NCBI GenBank assembly: GCA_945900685.1
Contig: CAMDJS010000022.1
Coordinates: 1-24,920, forward strand
Direction of reading: 5' to 3'
Length of the DNA: 24,920 nucleotides
Source of the DNA: Bordetella parapertussis
GTDB taxonomy: Bacteria > Pseudomonadota > Gammaproteobacteria > Burkholderiales > Burkholderiaceae_C
Shown here piece after piece: positions 9,201-14,765 of this stretch (the first letter of the stretch is position 1; each line of letters opens with the position of its first letter). A program made the translations under genes and the position numbers. The notes under the pieces were generated by a model that was not told the DNA's origin, searched no databases, and worked only from the letters and a program-made list of their open reading frames with translations.

Positions 9201-11995
9201 GCAATATCATTTCCCCAACCAGTATTAAGGAAATTAGTTTTACCAACCAAAATAGCTAGATCATCGTCTCCGCCGGTGAGAGCCACATTAAGTTCGCCCA
9301 ATGCAATGACGTTGTCAATACCTGAAGCAGTACTGACAATGTTGTATTGCCCCAAAGTCAACACACTGTCATTACCCGAACCCGTCATCACAATATTTCC
9401 CTGGCCAGCGGCCATGGCAAAGTTATTTCCATCGCCCAACAGGAGCAGGTTACCAATTCCAGGCGCTATGGAAATAACAGTGTCATTCCCACTACCAGTC
9501 CAAACAATATTGGCCTCGCCACCCAAAGCACCCACCGTGTTGTTGCCATCGCCCAGAATGAAGGCGTTGCCAATAGCGCCTAAGCCAATGACCTTATCGT
9601 CACCGCTACCGCCTTGCATGAAATTGCCTTTGCCGATCATGAAGGCAGAGTTATTGCCCCCACCCGCAATAAAAATATTGCCTAAACCCGCCATGAAAGC
9701 ATTGTCATTTCCGCCAGCGCCAATGAACACATTCCCGCCGCCCAAGGCTGTCATTCGGTTATTGCCGTCGCCGGCAACAAACACATTCGCTCCGCCGATG
9801 GCCTGTAATTCATCATTCCCGCTACCACTCCATATCCAATTGTTTATTCCAATAACGAATACTCTGTTATTACCATTACCTGCGGTAACGCAGTTGAGTC
9901 CTCCCACCATTGAAATTTCGTCATGTCCCGAACCGGTCTGTACAAAGTTCAAACCACCATAAGTTTTGACTTTGTTATTACCCTCACCAGCAATCACTAT
10001 GTTGCCAATATTGGTTGCGGTCAAAGCACTCAGACTGACCAAATTTGCGGTGGTCTTGGTGATAGTGCTCCACACGTCATCGCCAAGCACTACTACGCGG
10101 TCAAATTCAAAAGAATCAGCCGAAGTCAGGCCAACCGTGTCTGTGACCATGCCCAAAATACCGCCAGCACGGATGCGATCATCTCCGTCACCCGACACCA
10201 CCAAATTACCTAATCCAAGGGTTCGGATAGTGTTCCCACCAGCTACTTCCCTAAGGCTGACATCATCCAATGCAAAGTCATTCAACCACCAGTCAGTTTT
10301 AAGGTCTCGCAAACCTACTACAGCAGTACCAGATGATTCAGCGACGAAACTCATAGTGATTTTTTGCCACCCTCCATTGGCAGTGGTTTTTTGGGCAATC
10401 ATTGGGCTACCCACATCTCTTCCATTGACTTGTAATTGCAAAGGAAGATTCGAATCATTGGTGCCTACGTATGCAGTGAATTGATACGTTTTGCCTTGAG
10501 TCAATTGGATGGACTGCTTCAATATCGATTTAGATGCATCTTGAGATCCATCGAACAACAAATAAGCGTCGTCGCTGCCTGCTCGACCGCCAGTAACGGG
10601 TACACCGTAAAAATTTTGATTGCCTTTAACAATTGCAAAATTACCATGTCCACCTGGTTGAGTTTTCTGACTATAGTCAGAGACGAGGCCGAAGGCGCTA
10701 CCTTCTGTTCTCATCAATACATAGGCATCATCAGGTACCGCAGACCATCCATCAGGAATAATGCCTTCAGCTAACGATGAGGTGACATCAGTCGACCAAT
10801 ACTTACCCGAATTCCACAACTGGTTAAACGAAACTTGACCATCTTGATTCAATGTCGCTTGAACTTGAATCGCTTTTGTATAGATACCATCCCGGCAAAA
10901 AACCAAGAAAGTTTGTGGGAAGCTTTTGGAAGCAAAAAAATTACTTTGAGATTGAATATCCTGCTCGATCCAAGTGCCATTCATGATGAATTTTGGCGTG
11001 ACATTAAACTCACCTGAACGCCATAAATTTTTCCCGTAGCCATTGCCTGCCATGACAATGTTGAACCCCCCATCGGCCTCTATCTTGGATGCGCCGTCAC
11101 CGGTCAAAACTGCATTCAGACCACCAATCGCTCGTGCATTCAATTGTCCATTGCCATTCATCACTACATTCGCTATGCCAGCAACCGAGATGTTGTTGTC
11201 GCCATGACCGCTCAACACAACGTTTGCGCCACCAAGCGCACTGACTGTGTTGTTACCGTGCCCCAACAGCACGACATTGACACCACCACCGACTGAAATA
11301 TTGTCATTGCCCTTGTAGCCTGCCTTGATAATATTTGCGCCGCCCAAAGCGACAATCTTGTCATCACTGTCACCTGTTGTGATGACATTGGCAAGCCCGC
11401 CAACACCTATATCGCTGCGCCCTATCCCTGATCGGGTAAGTACGTTGGCACCCGAAACAAAAGCAACCGTCAAGTCCCCTTGATCCACATTCATGGTGAT
11501 TTGGTTGTATCCCCCGGCACCATAAGCACTTACATTACCTTTATTGCCAGTGCGCTTGATAATGTTTGATAAGCCCGCGCCTGCAAAAAAGGTATCACCA
11601 TATAGGGTGATGTGTTCGATGCGACTTGAAACAGCAGCCCCATAGAAATTCACATCCCCTTTCGCGCCAATACGTCTTATGTCACTGTGTGCTGCGCCCC
11701 CATAGAAATTAGCGTCCCCATACAAGCCAGTATGGTTAATTGTTGAACTGGCAGCGAGGACGTGTAAGTACACATTGCCTTCCCCTGTCTTTTGGATATT
11801 GATACCACCGTTCAATCCCCAAAGATTTAAATTACCCCATGTATCCTCTACTCTGGTGTAAAAAGATGCCGTGGTGACAGTGTCATTTCCACCGTATGCA
11901 CGAACAGTACCTCCGAAGCCAATAGCAACAATATTGTTGTCACGATCATTGCCGTTGTAGTTGCCCGTGAAAAAGAAATTCAGTGATTGCCCCAT
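6257..11995 (-). CDS. rtxA: MARTX-like giant repeat protein without recognisable effector domains
   Basis: The protein has 1912 residues and is presumably exported by a type I system. The N terminus FFFTGNY..NNIVAIGFGGTVRAYGGNDTVT resembles the start of Vibrio MARTX (RtxA) as I remember it. So does the TWIEQD...YTKAIQVQ segment at 341-380. Layout: A-type 20-residue repeats (about 70-190), B-like 18-residue repeats (190-320), a MARTX-type linker (335-430), a galactose-binding/CBM-like module (about 445-585), 18-residue repeats (660-997), a proline-spaced middle (1001-1380), C-type 18-residue repeats (1381-1690), final RTX turns (1746-1790) and a secretion-signal-like tail. No signal peptide, membrane segment, CPD or catalytic effector was recognised. 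Vibrio MARTX proteins exceed 3500 residues. It follows rtxC by 24 bases, with purine-rich AAGGATGGGGA before the ATG. It could instead be an adhesin or surface-layer-like protein. Confidence 0.88.
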   Translation of the reverse strand: MGQSLNFFFTGNYNGNDRDNNIVAIGFGGTVRAYGGNDTVTTASFYTRVEDTWGNLNLWGLNGGINIQKTGEGNVYLHVLAASSTINHTGLYGDANFYGGAAHSDIRRIGAKGDVNFYGAAVSSRIEHITLYGDTFFAGAGLSNIIKRTGNKGNVSAYGAGGYNQITMNVDQGDLTVAFVSGANVLTRSGIGRSDIGVGGLANVITTGDSDDKIVALGGANIIKAGYKGNDNISVGGGVNVVLLGHGNNTVSALGGANVVLSGHGDNNISVAGIANVVMNGNGQLNARAIGGLNAVLTGDGASKIEADGGFNIVMAGNGYGKNLWRSGEFNVTPKFIMNGTWIEQDIQSQSNFFASKSFPQTFLVFCRDGIYTKAIQVQATLNQDGQVSFNQLWNSGKYWSTDVTSSLAEGIIPDGWSAVPDDAYVLMRTEGSAFGLVSDYSQKTQPGGHGNFAIVKGNQNFYGVPVTGGRAGSDDAYLLFDGSQDASKSILKQSIQLTQGKTYQFTAYVGTNDSNLPLQLQVNGRDVGSPMIAQKTTANGGWQKITMSFVAESSGTAVVGLRDLKTDWWLNDFALDDVSLREVAGGNTIRTLGLGNLVVSGDGDDRIRAGGILGMVTDTVGLTSADSFEFDRVVVLGDDVWSTITKTTANLVSLSALTATNIGNIVIAGEGNNKVKTYGGLNFVQTGSGHDEISMVGGLNCVTAGNGNNRVFVIGINNWIWSGSGNDELQAIGGANVFVAGDGNNRMTALGGGNVFIGAGGNDNAFMAGLGNIFIAGGGNNSAFMIGKGNFMQGGSGDDKVIGLGAIGNAFILGDGNNTVGALGGEANIVWTGSGNDTVISIAPGIGNLLLLGDGNNFAMAAGQGNIVMTGSGNDSVLTLGQYNIVSTASGIDNVIALGELNVALTGGDDDLAILVGKTNFLNTGWGNDIAASIGQNNIVLTEAGNDTALVIGQSNYVFAGSGNDIVATFGETNYVLTGSGADIALVFGKKNIVATDNEIVITEDDLPWKESDTLKKGLNGTTNSNLGISSQAEFKISGDLVKYFPDIQFSTANQADWKTPTLTLPQFNYQIPSMPELKRAPTYEYGTLGSYGLPSISLPQFSSPELQVPGITVPSFSLPNIIDGTGLSLNSFKLNFFVDFNVSPSWAGFFGSSFSDLTGMPQNDGSSRKILGTKLNVQPSLSGDVNYNSADLKGKVNVTDVRSIDLIVARAESRNTAEATDSPASNSASSASGTTYANASVWDNSATNNQNWSLGEPASAPTKNTNASGTTYQLPALSFGDIELPNLNLNGFDLSGYSQLLGDVFSGRDFFGATLPNFSVPEFKVPGFNLNEYLSDGRTNALTIKGKSFQLPALQLPVIAGLNITNRLPVFGNFDFHRDSGDVALVGGQENRVMTGAGDDLAFVAGQTNVVIAGDGDDAALIFGQKNSFRGGAGSDWAFVGGSENNIKGQDGNDLMIALGKTNKIDGGKDDDVLIAIGAVNELDGMTGDDLIVSIGNQNLIGYKPDVSAGDGNDTVISLGCKNLVRAGYGDDWVLAVGLTNTVDLGSGNDLGCIVGWNNYVTGDALTADNGADVILVAGGKNHVEGNGGNDLLMAAGLANLIDAGNGSDVVVSAGLGQIVSLGDGNDICVAFGAGNLVTGGLGNDVIYSAGLLNRVFSGEGNDVLFAFGGGCVLDGGTGDNVFLSQGLASRILQSKGMLNEGTAMIHAAINALNGATQAISSEVAPNKVTDYQIQKNSGVVSNISGNGSNVFYSGLEKTWVQAGSGDDKFHFYLGDADMTLTSGAGRDRLYIHADLNEYAGFGLNASIDASHLYYQSNTKTLSICRNNVTYGQLNLADFDSNDSISLLLTGVRSIDVLLSSIQAPVGTQNSNQYWTPNTPAIPAELSIVPNLTTLYQQIQSTLSINSAVL
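6926..7855 (-). repeat. C-terminal RTX (MARTX C-type) repeats
   Basis: Encodes residues 1381-1690. The units are 18 residues with pattern GGxGNDxxxxxGxxNxVx, for example AGDGDDAALIFGQKN and GNGGNDLLMAAGLANLID. The GGxGxD turns are those that bind calcium in RTX proteins and drive folding after type I export. A few longer spacers (about 1503-1512 and 1563-1572) break the register. A last pair of RTX turns (GSGDDKFHF, GAGRDRLYI) follows at about 1766-1793, before a 110-residue tail likely to hold the secretion signal. Confidence 0.85.
7856..8995 (-). other. Non-repeat middle segment with proline-spaced pentads
   Basis: Encodes residues 1001-1380, lying between the two RTX-type blocks where MARTX toxins carry effectors. 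Several stretches follow [LVI]-P-x-[ILF]-x with five-residue spacing: prolines 1096, 1101, 1106, 1111, 1116 and 1121, again 1318, 1323 and 1328, and 1354 and 1359. Between them is a Ser/Thr/Ala/Asn-rich linker (about 1215-1275). No Cys-His catalytic signature, nucleotide-binding loop or known effector motif was seen. It may be a rigid spacer or a receptor-binding region. Confidence 0.7.
9005..10018 (-). repeat. Central block of 18-residue GxGND...GxxN repeats
   Basis: Encodes residues 660-997, about 18 consecutive units. The consensus read by eye is TGxGNDxxxxxGxxNxVx, with a strict 18-residue period over long stretches: units beginning at 871, 889, 907, 925, 943, 961 and 979 are in register. 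Each unit combines an RTX-like GxGND calcium turn with the MARTX B-type GxxN turn, suggesting a stacked beta-roll. The block ends abruptly at DNEIVITEDD. Confidence 0.85.
10241..10663 (-). other. Carbohydrate-binding-like jelly-roll module in RtxA-like protein
   Basis: Encodes about residues 445-585 and interrupts the repeats. It has the shape of a CBM4/9 or galactose-binding-like sandwich: SILKQSIQLTQGKTYQFTAYV, then NGGWQKITMSFVAESSGTAVVGL, ending with WWLNDFALDDVSLREV. This 'ordered strands, W-x-K/x, then LDDVSL' ending is common to such modules. Vibrio MARTX also contains a module ending in YILDNVV, as I recall. It probably binds sugar or calcium on a surface, but no ligand residues can be assigned. 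Confidence 0.55.
11006..11788 (-). repeat. N-terminal MARTX A/B-type repeats of RtxA-like protein
   Basis: Encodes residues 70-330. The first part has units of about 20 residues built as GxxGDxxFxGAAxxSxIxxI, the pattern of MARTX A repeats, with an N/S at the turn position. From about residue 190 the unit shortens to 18 residues with cores such as VALGGANIIKAG and VSALGGANVVLSG, resembling B repeats. DNA copies have diverged strongly and only the protein pattern is periodic. In MARTX toxins these regions form the pore or translocation structure at the target membrane; the same role here is inference. Confidence 0.8.
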
Positions 11996-12019
11996 GCTAA
12001 GTCCCCATCCTTCGATTAA

Positions 12020-12502
12020 TCAACATTGATAAAAGTACCGTAGCTGTGGTTTTCCTTCAGAGAAATTCACCGCTCCAGCGCGCCCACGTAAGCCGTATGC
12101 ACGGCCTGCGTAGTTTGAAAAAATATGTTTGCGCACATCCGACACCAGCAATTTGGCATGGCCAAAAGGCGCGATAAATTCTTTGAAAAACAAGGTGCCT
12201 TGCTCACACCATTCATCAGGTTGTGGGTCGTGGCCTTGGTTCAGTACGCGATCTAAAGTGTCGTCGGTGATAAAAGTCCAAGCGCAAAATGCCAGCAAAT
12301 CTCCGCGTTCATTTTCTAAACAGCGAAAACAGTTGCGCTTGATCGCAGCTCCAAAACGACTGGTAAAAGAACCCAGCGGATACTGTCGGTGTAACTCCGA
12401 GTGCTGCGCCAGTTGTACGGCTGCGCCGAGAATTCTTTGATTTTCAACATGCCTTGAATATTTCACCGCTTCCCCGTATGTGTGTGTGTCTTTTAAATTC
12501 AT
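12020..12502 (-). CDS. rtxC: RtxC/HlyC-type toxin-activating lysine acyltransferase
   Basis: Cytosolic enzyme family that moves a fatty acyl chain from acyl-ACP to internal lysines of an RTX protein before secretion. The protein has 160 residues, against about 153-170 for relatives. Family landmarks are LGAAVQLAQHSELHRQYPLGSF near the N terminus, LLAFCAWTFI at 69-78, and FFKEFIAPFG at 105-114. The catalytic His is His38 with Ser35 three residues before it, matching Ser20/His23 of HlyC. HlyC Asp92 in FIDWIAPFG aligns with Glu108 here, a conservative change. The ATG at 12502 has no obvious Shine-Dalgarno site in its AT-rich leader, and no later in-frame ATG fits the family. It precedes the giant RTX gene, the same C-then-A order as V. 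cholerae rtxC-rtxA. Confidence 0.9.
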   Translation of the reverse strand: MNLKDTHTYGEAVKYSRHVENQRILGAAVQLAQHSELHRQYPLGSFTSRFGAAIKRNCFRCLENERGDLLAFCAWTFITDDTLDRVLNQGHDPQPDEWCEQGTLFFKEFIAPFGHAKLLVSDVRKHIFSNYAGRAYGLRGRAGAVNFSEGKPQLRYFYQC

Positions 12503-12531
12503 TTTTTATTTTTTATAAAAACTTTTGAATT

Positions 12532-12560
12532 AAATTAAGCATACGATTTGAATGTTACAA
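12532..12560 (-). promoter_or_regulatory. Candidate promoter of the rtxC-rtxA operon
   Basis: On the minus strand, TTGTAA (12555-12560) and TAATTT (12532-12537) are separated by 17 bases, placing a start site about 20 bases before the rtxC ATG. The whole 12503-12600 stretch is very AT-rich compared with neighbouring genes, so chance matches are likely. Divergent transcription of the helicase gene starts from the same 168-base gap. Confidence 0.3.
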
Positions 12561-12670
12561 ATTTATTTCTAAACAATAATTTTTGACTGTGATGAACACT
12601 TGGACTGCACACAAACTCCACAGGTTAAGCTGACCACTCTTACAAAAAAAGCAACCTGCTTCACATCCGT

Positions 12671-13900
12671 TTGAACTTTTCTAACCTGACCCTCACCCCC
12701 GCGCTGCAACAGACTGTGGCCGACATGGGCTTGTACGCGCCCACGCCCATCCAAGCCCAAGCCATTCCCCCTGCGCTGCAAGGCCGGGACTTGTGGGCCA
12801 CCGCCCCCACCGGCTCAGGCAAGACGCTGGCGTTTGCATTGCCCCTGGTACAGCATCACGTCTTGCATCCGCGCCTGACGAATTTCCGCCGTCCGATTCG
12901 CAGCTTGGTGTTGGTGCCCACGCGCGAGTTGGCGGTTCAGGTCGGCAATGTGCTCATACATCTTTCCTACAAGCCGGGACTGAAAGTCGCCGTGGTGTTC
13001 GGCGGTGTATCCATCAACCCGCAAATGATGGACTTGCGAGGCGGTGCCGACATTTTGGTTGCCACGCCGGGGCGTTTGCTCGATCTGGCAGATCAGAACG
13101 CGGTGCATCTGGGCGAAGTGAAACACATGGTGCTGGACGAGGCCGATAGGCTGCTGGACTTGGGCTTTGCGGACGAATTGCAACGCGTGCTGGCGCTGTT
13201 GCCTGAGAAGCGGCAGACTTTGTTGTTCTCGGCCACCTTTGAGCCCGAGGTCGAAGCGTTCGCAGCCAGCTTGTTGCACGATCCAGTGCGGATCACAGTG
13301 GAAGCATTTGAGGGTCACAAGCCAGACATCAGCCAACGCGCGATTCGCGTGGATGACAAAAAACGAACCGCTTTGCTGCGGCACTTGATCGCAGAACACA
13401 GTTGGAAGCAGGTGCTGGTGTTTGTGGCCACGCGCTACGCCTGCGAGCATGTGGCGAATAAATTGTGCAAGGCAGGCATCAACGCTGCGCCTTTTCATGG
13501 CGAGATGAGCCAAGGCGCGCGCCAAGATGTTCTGCGCGATTTCAAAACCGGGCTCTGCCATGTGATGGTGACCACCGATCTGGCTTCGCGTGGCATAGAC
13601 ATCGCCATGCTGCCCGTGGTGGTGAATTACGACTTGCCGCGCTCGGCCACCGACTACACCCACCGCATTGGCCGAACTGGCCGCGCAGGGGCGCATGGCG
13701 ACGCGATCAGCTTTGTCACCGCCCACGCCTTGGCGCATTGGAAACTGATACAAAAACGCGAAAGCCTTGCGATTGATTTAGAGCAAGTGCCAGGCTTTGA
13801 ACCAGTGGATGAACCGCCTGCACCAAAGGGCAATGGAGGTATCAAAGGGACAAGGCCGAGCAAGAAGGATAAATTGAGGGCGGCGGCGGGGCTTGGTTGA
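12671..13900 (+). CDS. DEAD-box ATP-dependent RNA helicase (RhlE-like)
   Basis: RNA helicase of 409 residues acting in RNA unwinding, ribosome assembly or mRNA turnover. The motifs occur in order: Q motif PTPIQAQAIP (24-33), motif I APTGSGKT (45-52), Ia PTRELAVQ (83-90), Ib TPGRLLDL (132-139), II DEAD (156-159), III SAT (187-189), IV LVFVATR (249-255), V TDLASRGID (302-310) and VI HRIGRTGR (331-338). A short basic tail ends SKKDKLRAAAGLG. The start is a TTG at 12671, chosen because MNFSNLTLTPALQQTVADMG matches family N termini. No Shine-Dalgarno site is evident. It is probably a core gene, unrelated in function to the divergent rtx operon. Confidence 0.94.
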   Translation: MNFSNLTLTPALQQTVADMGLYAPTPIQAQAIPPALQGRDLWATAPTGSGKTLAFALPLVQHHVLHPRLTNFRRPIRSLVLVPTRELAVQVGNVLIHLSYKPGLKVAVVFGGVSINPQMMDLRGGADILVATPGRLLDLADQNAVHLGEVKHMVLDEADRLLDLGFADELQRVLALLPEKRQTLLFSATFEPEVEAFAASLLHDPVRITVEAFEGHKPDISQRAIRVDDKKRTALLRHLIAEHSWKQVLVFVATRYACEHVANKLCKAGINAAPFHGEMSQGARQDVLRDFKTGLCHVMVTTDLASRGIDIAMLPVVVNYDLPRSATDYTHRIGRTGRAGAHGDAISFVTAHALAHWKLIQKRESLAIDLEQVPGFEPVDEPPAPKGNGGIKGTRPSKKDKLRAAAGLG

Positions 13901-13931
13901 TTTGATTATTATTTGCGCCCGAGCACCAAAT

Positions 13932-14282
13932 TCAGGCAATAGACAACTGGTAACTGTCAGCCAGCACGACCGGACGCAAAGACCGTTGGTTCTTTTCCAT
14001 ACGTACCAGTCCGTAACGGGACATGGTTTTCAGCGTGCGCGACAGATTGCCTTGTTTGCGCCCTGTCAACTGCGCCAGTTCATTGATGGAGTTTGGCTTC
14101 GATTGGCGAATAACGTCCAGCATGGCGCGGTTATCGTCACTTAACACCTCGGCCAGCGATCTCATGGAGGTAAACCAGACCTTCGTGTCTGATGGCTTGG
14201 GTGTGATCTCGCCCTTGGCAATAGCCAACACACGCTGCCGGATTTTTTGCTGAGAAGCGATGCCTATCTTGATGACTTTCAT
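13932..14282 (-). CDS. tumA: TumA-like antitoxin, HTH DNA-binding protein
   Basis: The protein has 116 residues resembling the 'HVO_A0114 family' DNA-binding proteins that pair with TumE-type toxins. The N-terminal part (IGIASQQKIRQRVLAIAKGE) is followed by KVWFTSMRSLAEVLSDDNRAMLDVI and a winged helix-turn-helix at about 64-92: INELAQLTGRKQGNLSRTLK, then MSRYGLVRMEK. It presumably neutralises the toxin and represses the operon. The ATG overlaps the toxin stop by four bases (ATGA), giving toxin-then-antitoxin order. Its stop faces the helicase stop 31 bases away. Confidence 0.82.
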   Translation of the reverse strand: MKVIKIGIASQQKIRQRVLAIAKGEITPKPSDTKVWFTSMRSLAEVLSDDNRAMLDVIRQSKPNSINELAQLTGRKQGNLSRTLKTMSRYGLVRMEKNQRSLRPVVLADSYQLSIA

Positions 14283-14638
14283 TTGGGTTTGACCTCTTTC
14301 AACACTGAATCAACTTCTGTAAAAAAATCTGATAACAACTGGTAAGCATCAACAAACTCATAGGGAACGCCTTTGTCAGAAGCATGCCGGTGCTTATGAT
14401 CAAAATTCATGCGTTGGCCTGCATATTTAATTCCCTTTACTTTGATGGCATGAGCATTGTCATAACCCAAAATGCGCGTACCGTCAGGTGCATGCAAAGT
14501 CAATGAATAACGAATGGCATGTGGAATTTCAGCGGAAGCAGCAACCTCCCATGCATCAATCTTGACCCAAAAACCGTCTTCCTGATCAATCACCTGTCCA
14601 TGAAGGTCAAGCAGTGTTCTGATTTGATGATTTTTCAT
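14279..14638 (-). CDS. tumE: TumE-like toxin (DUF6516)
   Basis: The protein has 119 residues matching my recollection of TumE/DUF6516 proteins: a strand-rich N-terminal half (IRYSLTLHAPDGTRILGYDNAH, 42-63), then FDHKHRHASDKGVPYEF (79-95) and the closing helix AYQLLSDFFTEVD (98-110). The His-rich DHKHRH stretch is the family's most constant feature and may be the active or RNA-binding site, which is inference. It is the first gene of a two-gene operon with its antitoxin. No clear Shine-Dalgarno site precedes the ATG at 14638. Confidence 0.8.
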   Translation of the reverse strand: MKNHQIRTLLDLHGQVIDQEDGFWVKIDAWEVAASAEIPHAIRYSLTLHAPDGTRILGYDNAHAIKVKGIKYAGQRMNFDHKHRHASDKGVPYEFVDAYQLLSDFFTEVDSVLKEVKPK

Positions 14639-14646
14639 GATCGTAG

Positions 14647-14705
14647 CATATCAATAGATCATATATTTAGCGATAGATTTTTGAGATTTTTAGGACGTTG
14701 ATATG
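14647..14705. promoter_or_regulatory. Inverted repeat between tumE and the HEPN-like gene
   Basis: CATATCAA (14647-14654) and TTGATATG (14698-14705) are perfect inverted arms with equivalent ends about 59 bases apart, in the 127-base AT-rich gap between two divergent genes. Type II toxin-antitoxin operons are usually repressed by the antitoxin binding palindromes at the promoter, so this is a candidate operator. AT-rich sequence makes chance occurrence plausible. Confidence 0.3.
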
Positions 14706-14765
14706 TAGCGAATTTAGTGAATTTATAGGTTTACTGTTTAGGCATACTGCTTGCCATAAAAATCA

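Noticed and set aside
9192..9962. Open frame of 256 codons on the + strand inside the repeat gene
   Set aside because: Antisense shadow of the 54-base repeat coding sequence. The proline- and leucine-rich product reflects the repeat codons and resembles no protein.
6926..11788. Regular spacing resembling a CRISPR array or satellite repeat
   Set aside because: The periodicity (54 bases) is in protein-coding repeats with diverged DNA. There are no identical repeats with unique spacers, and one frame stays open throughout.
12815..13753. Open frame of 312 codons on the - strand
   Set aside because: Antisense to the DEAD-box helicase, whose complete motif set proves the other strand is coding.
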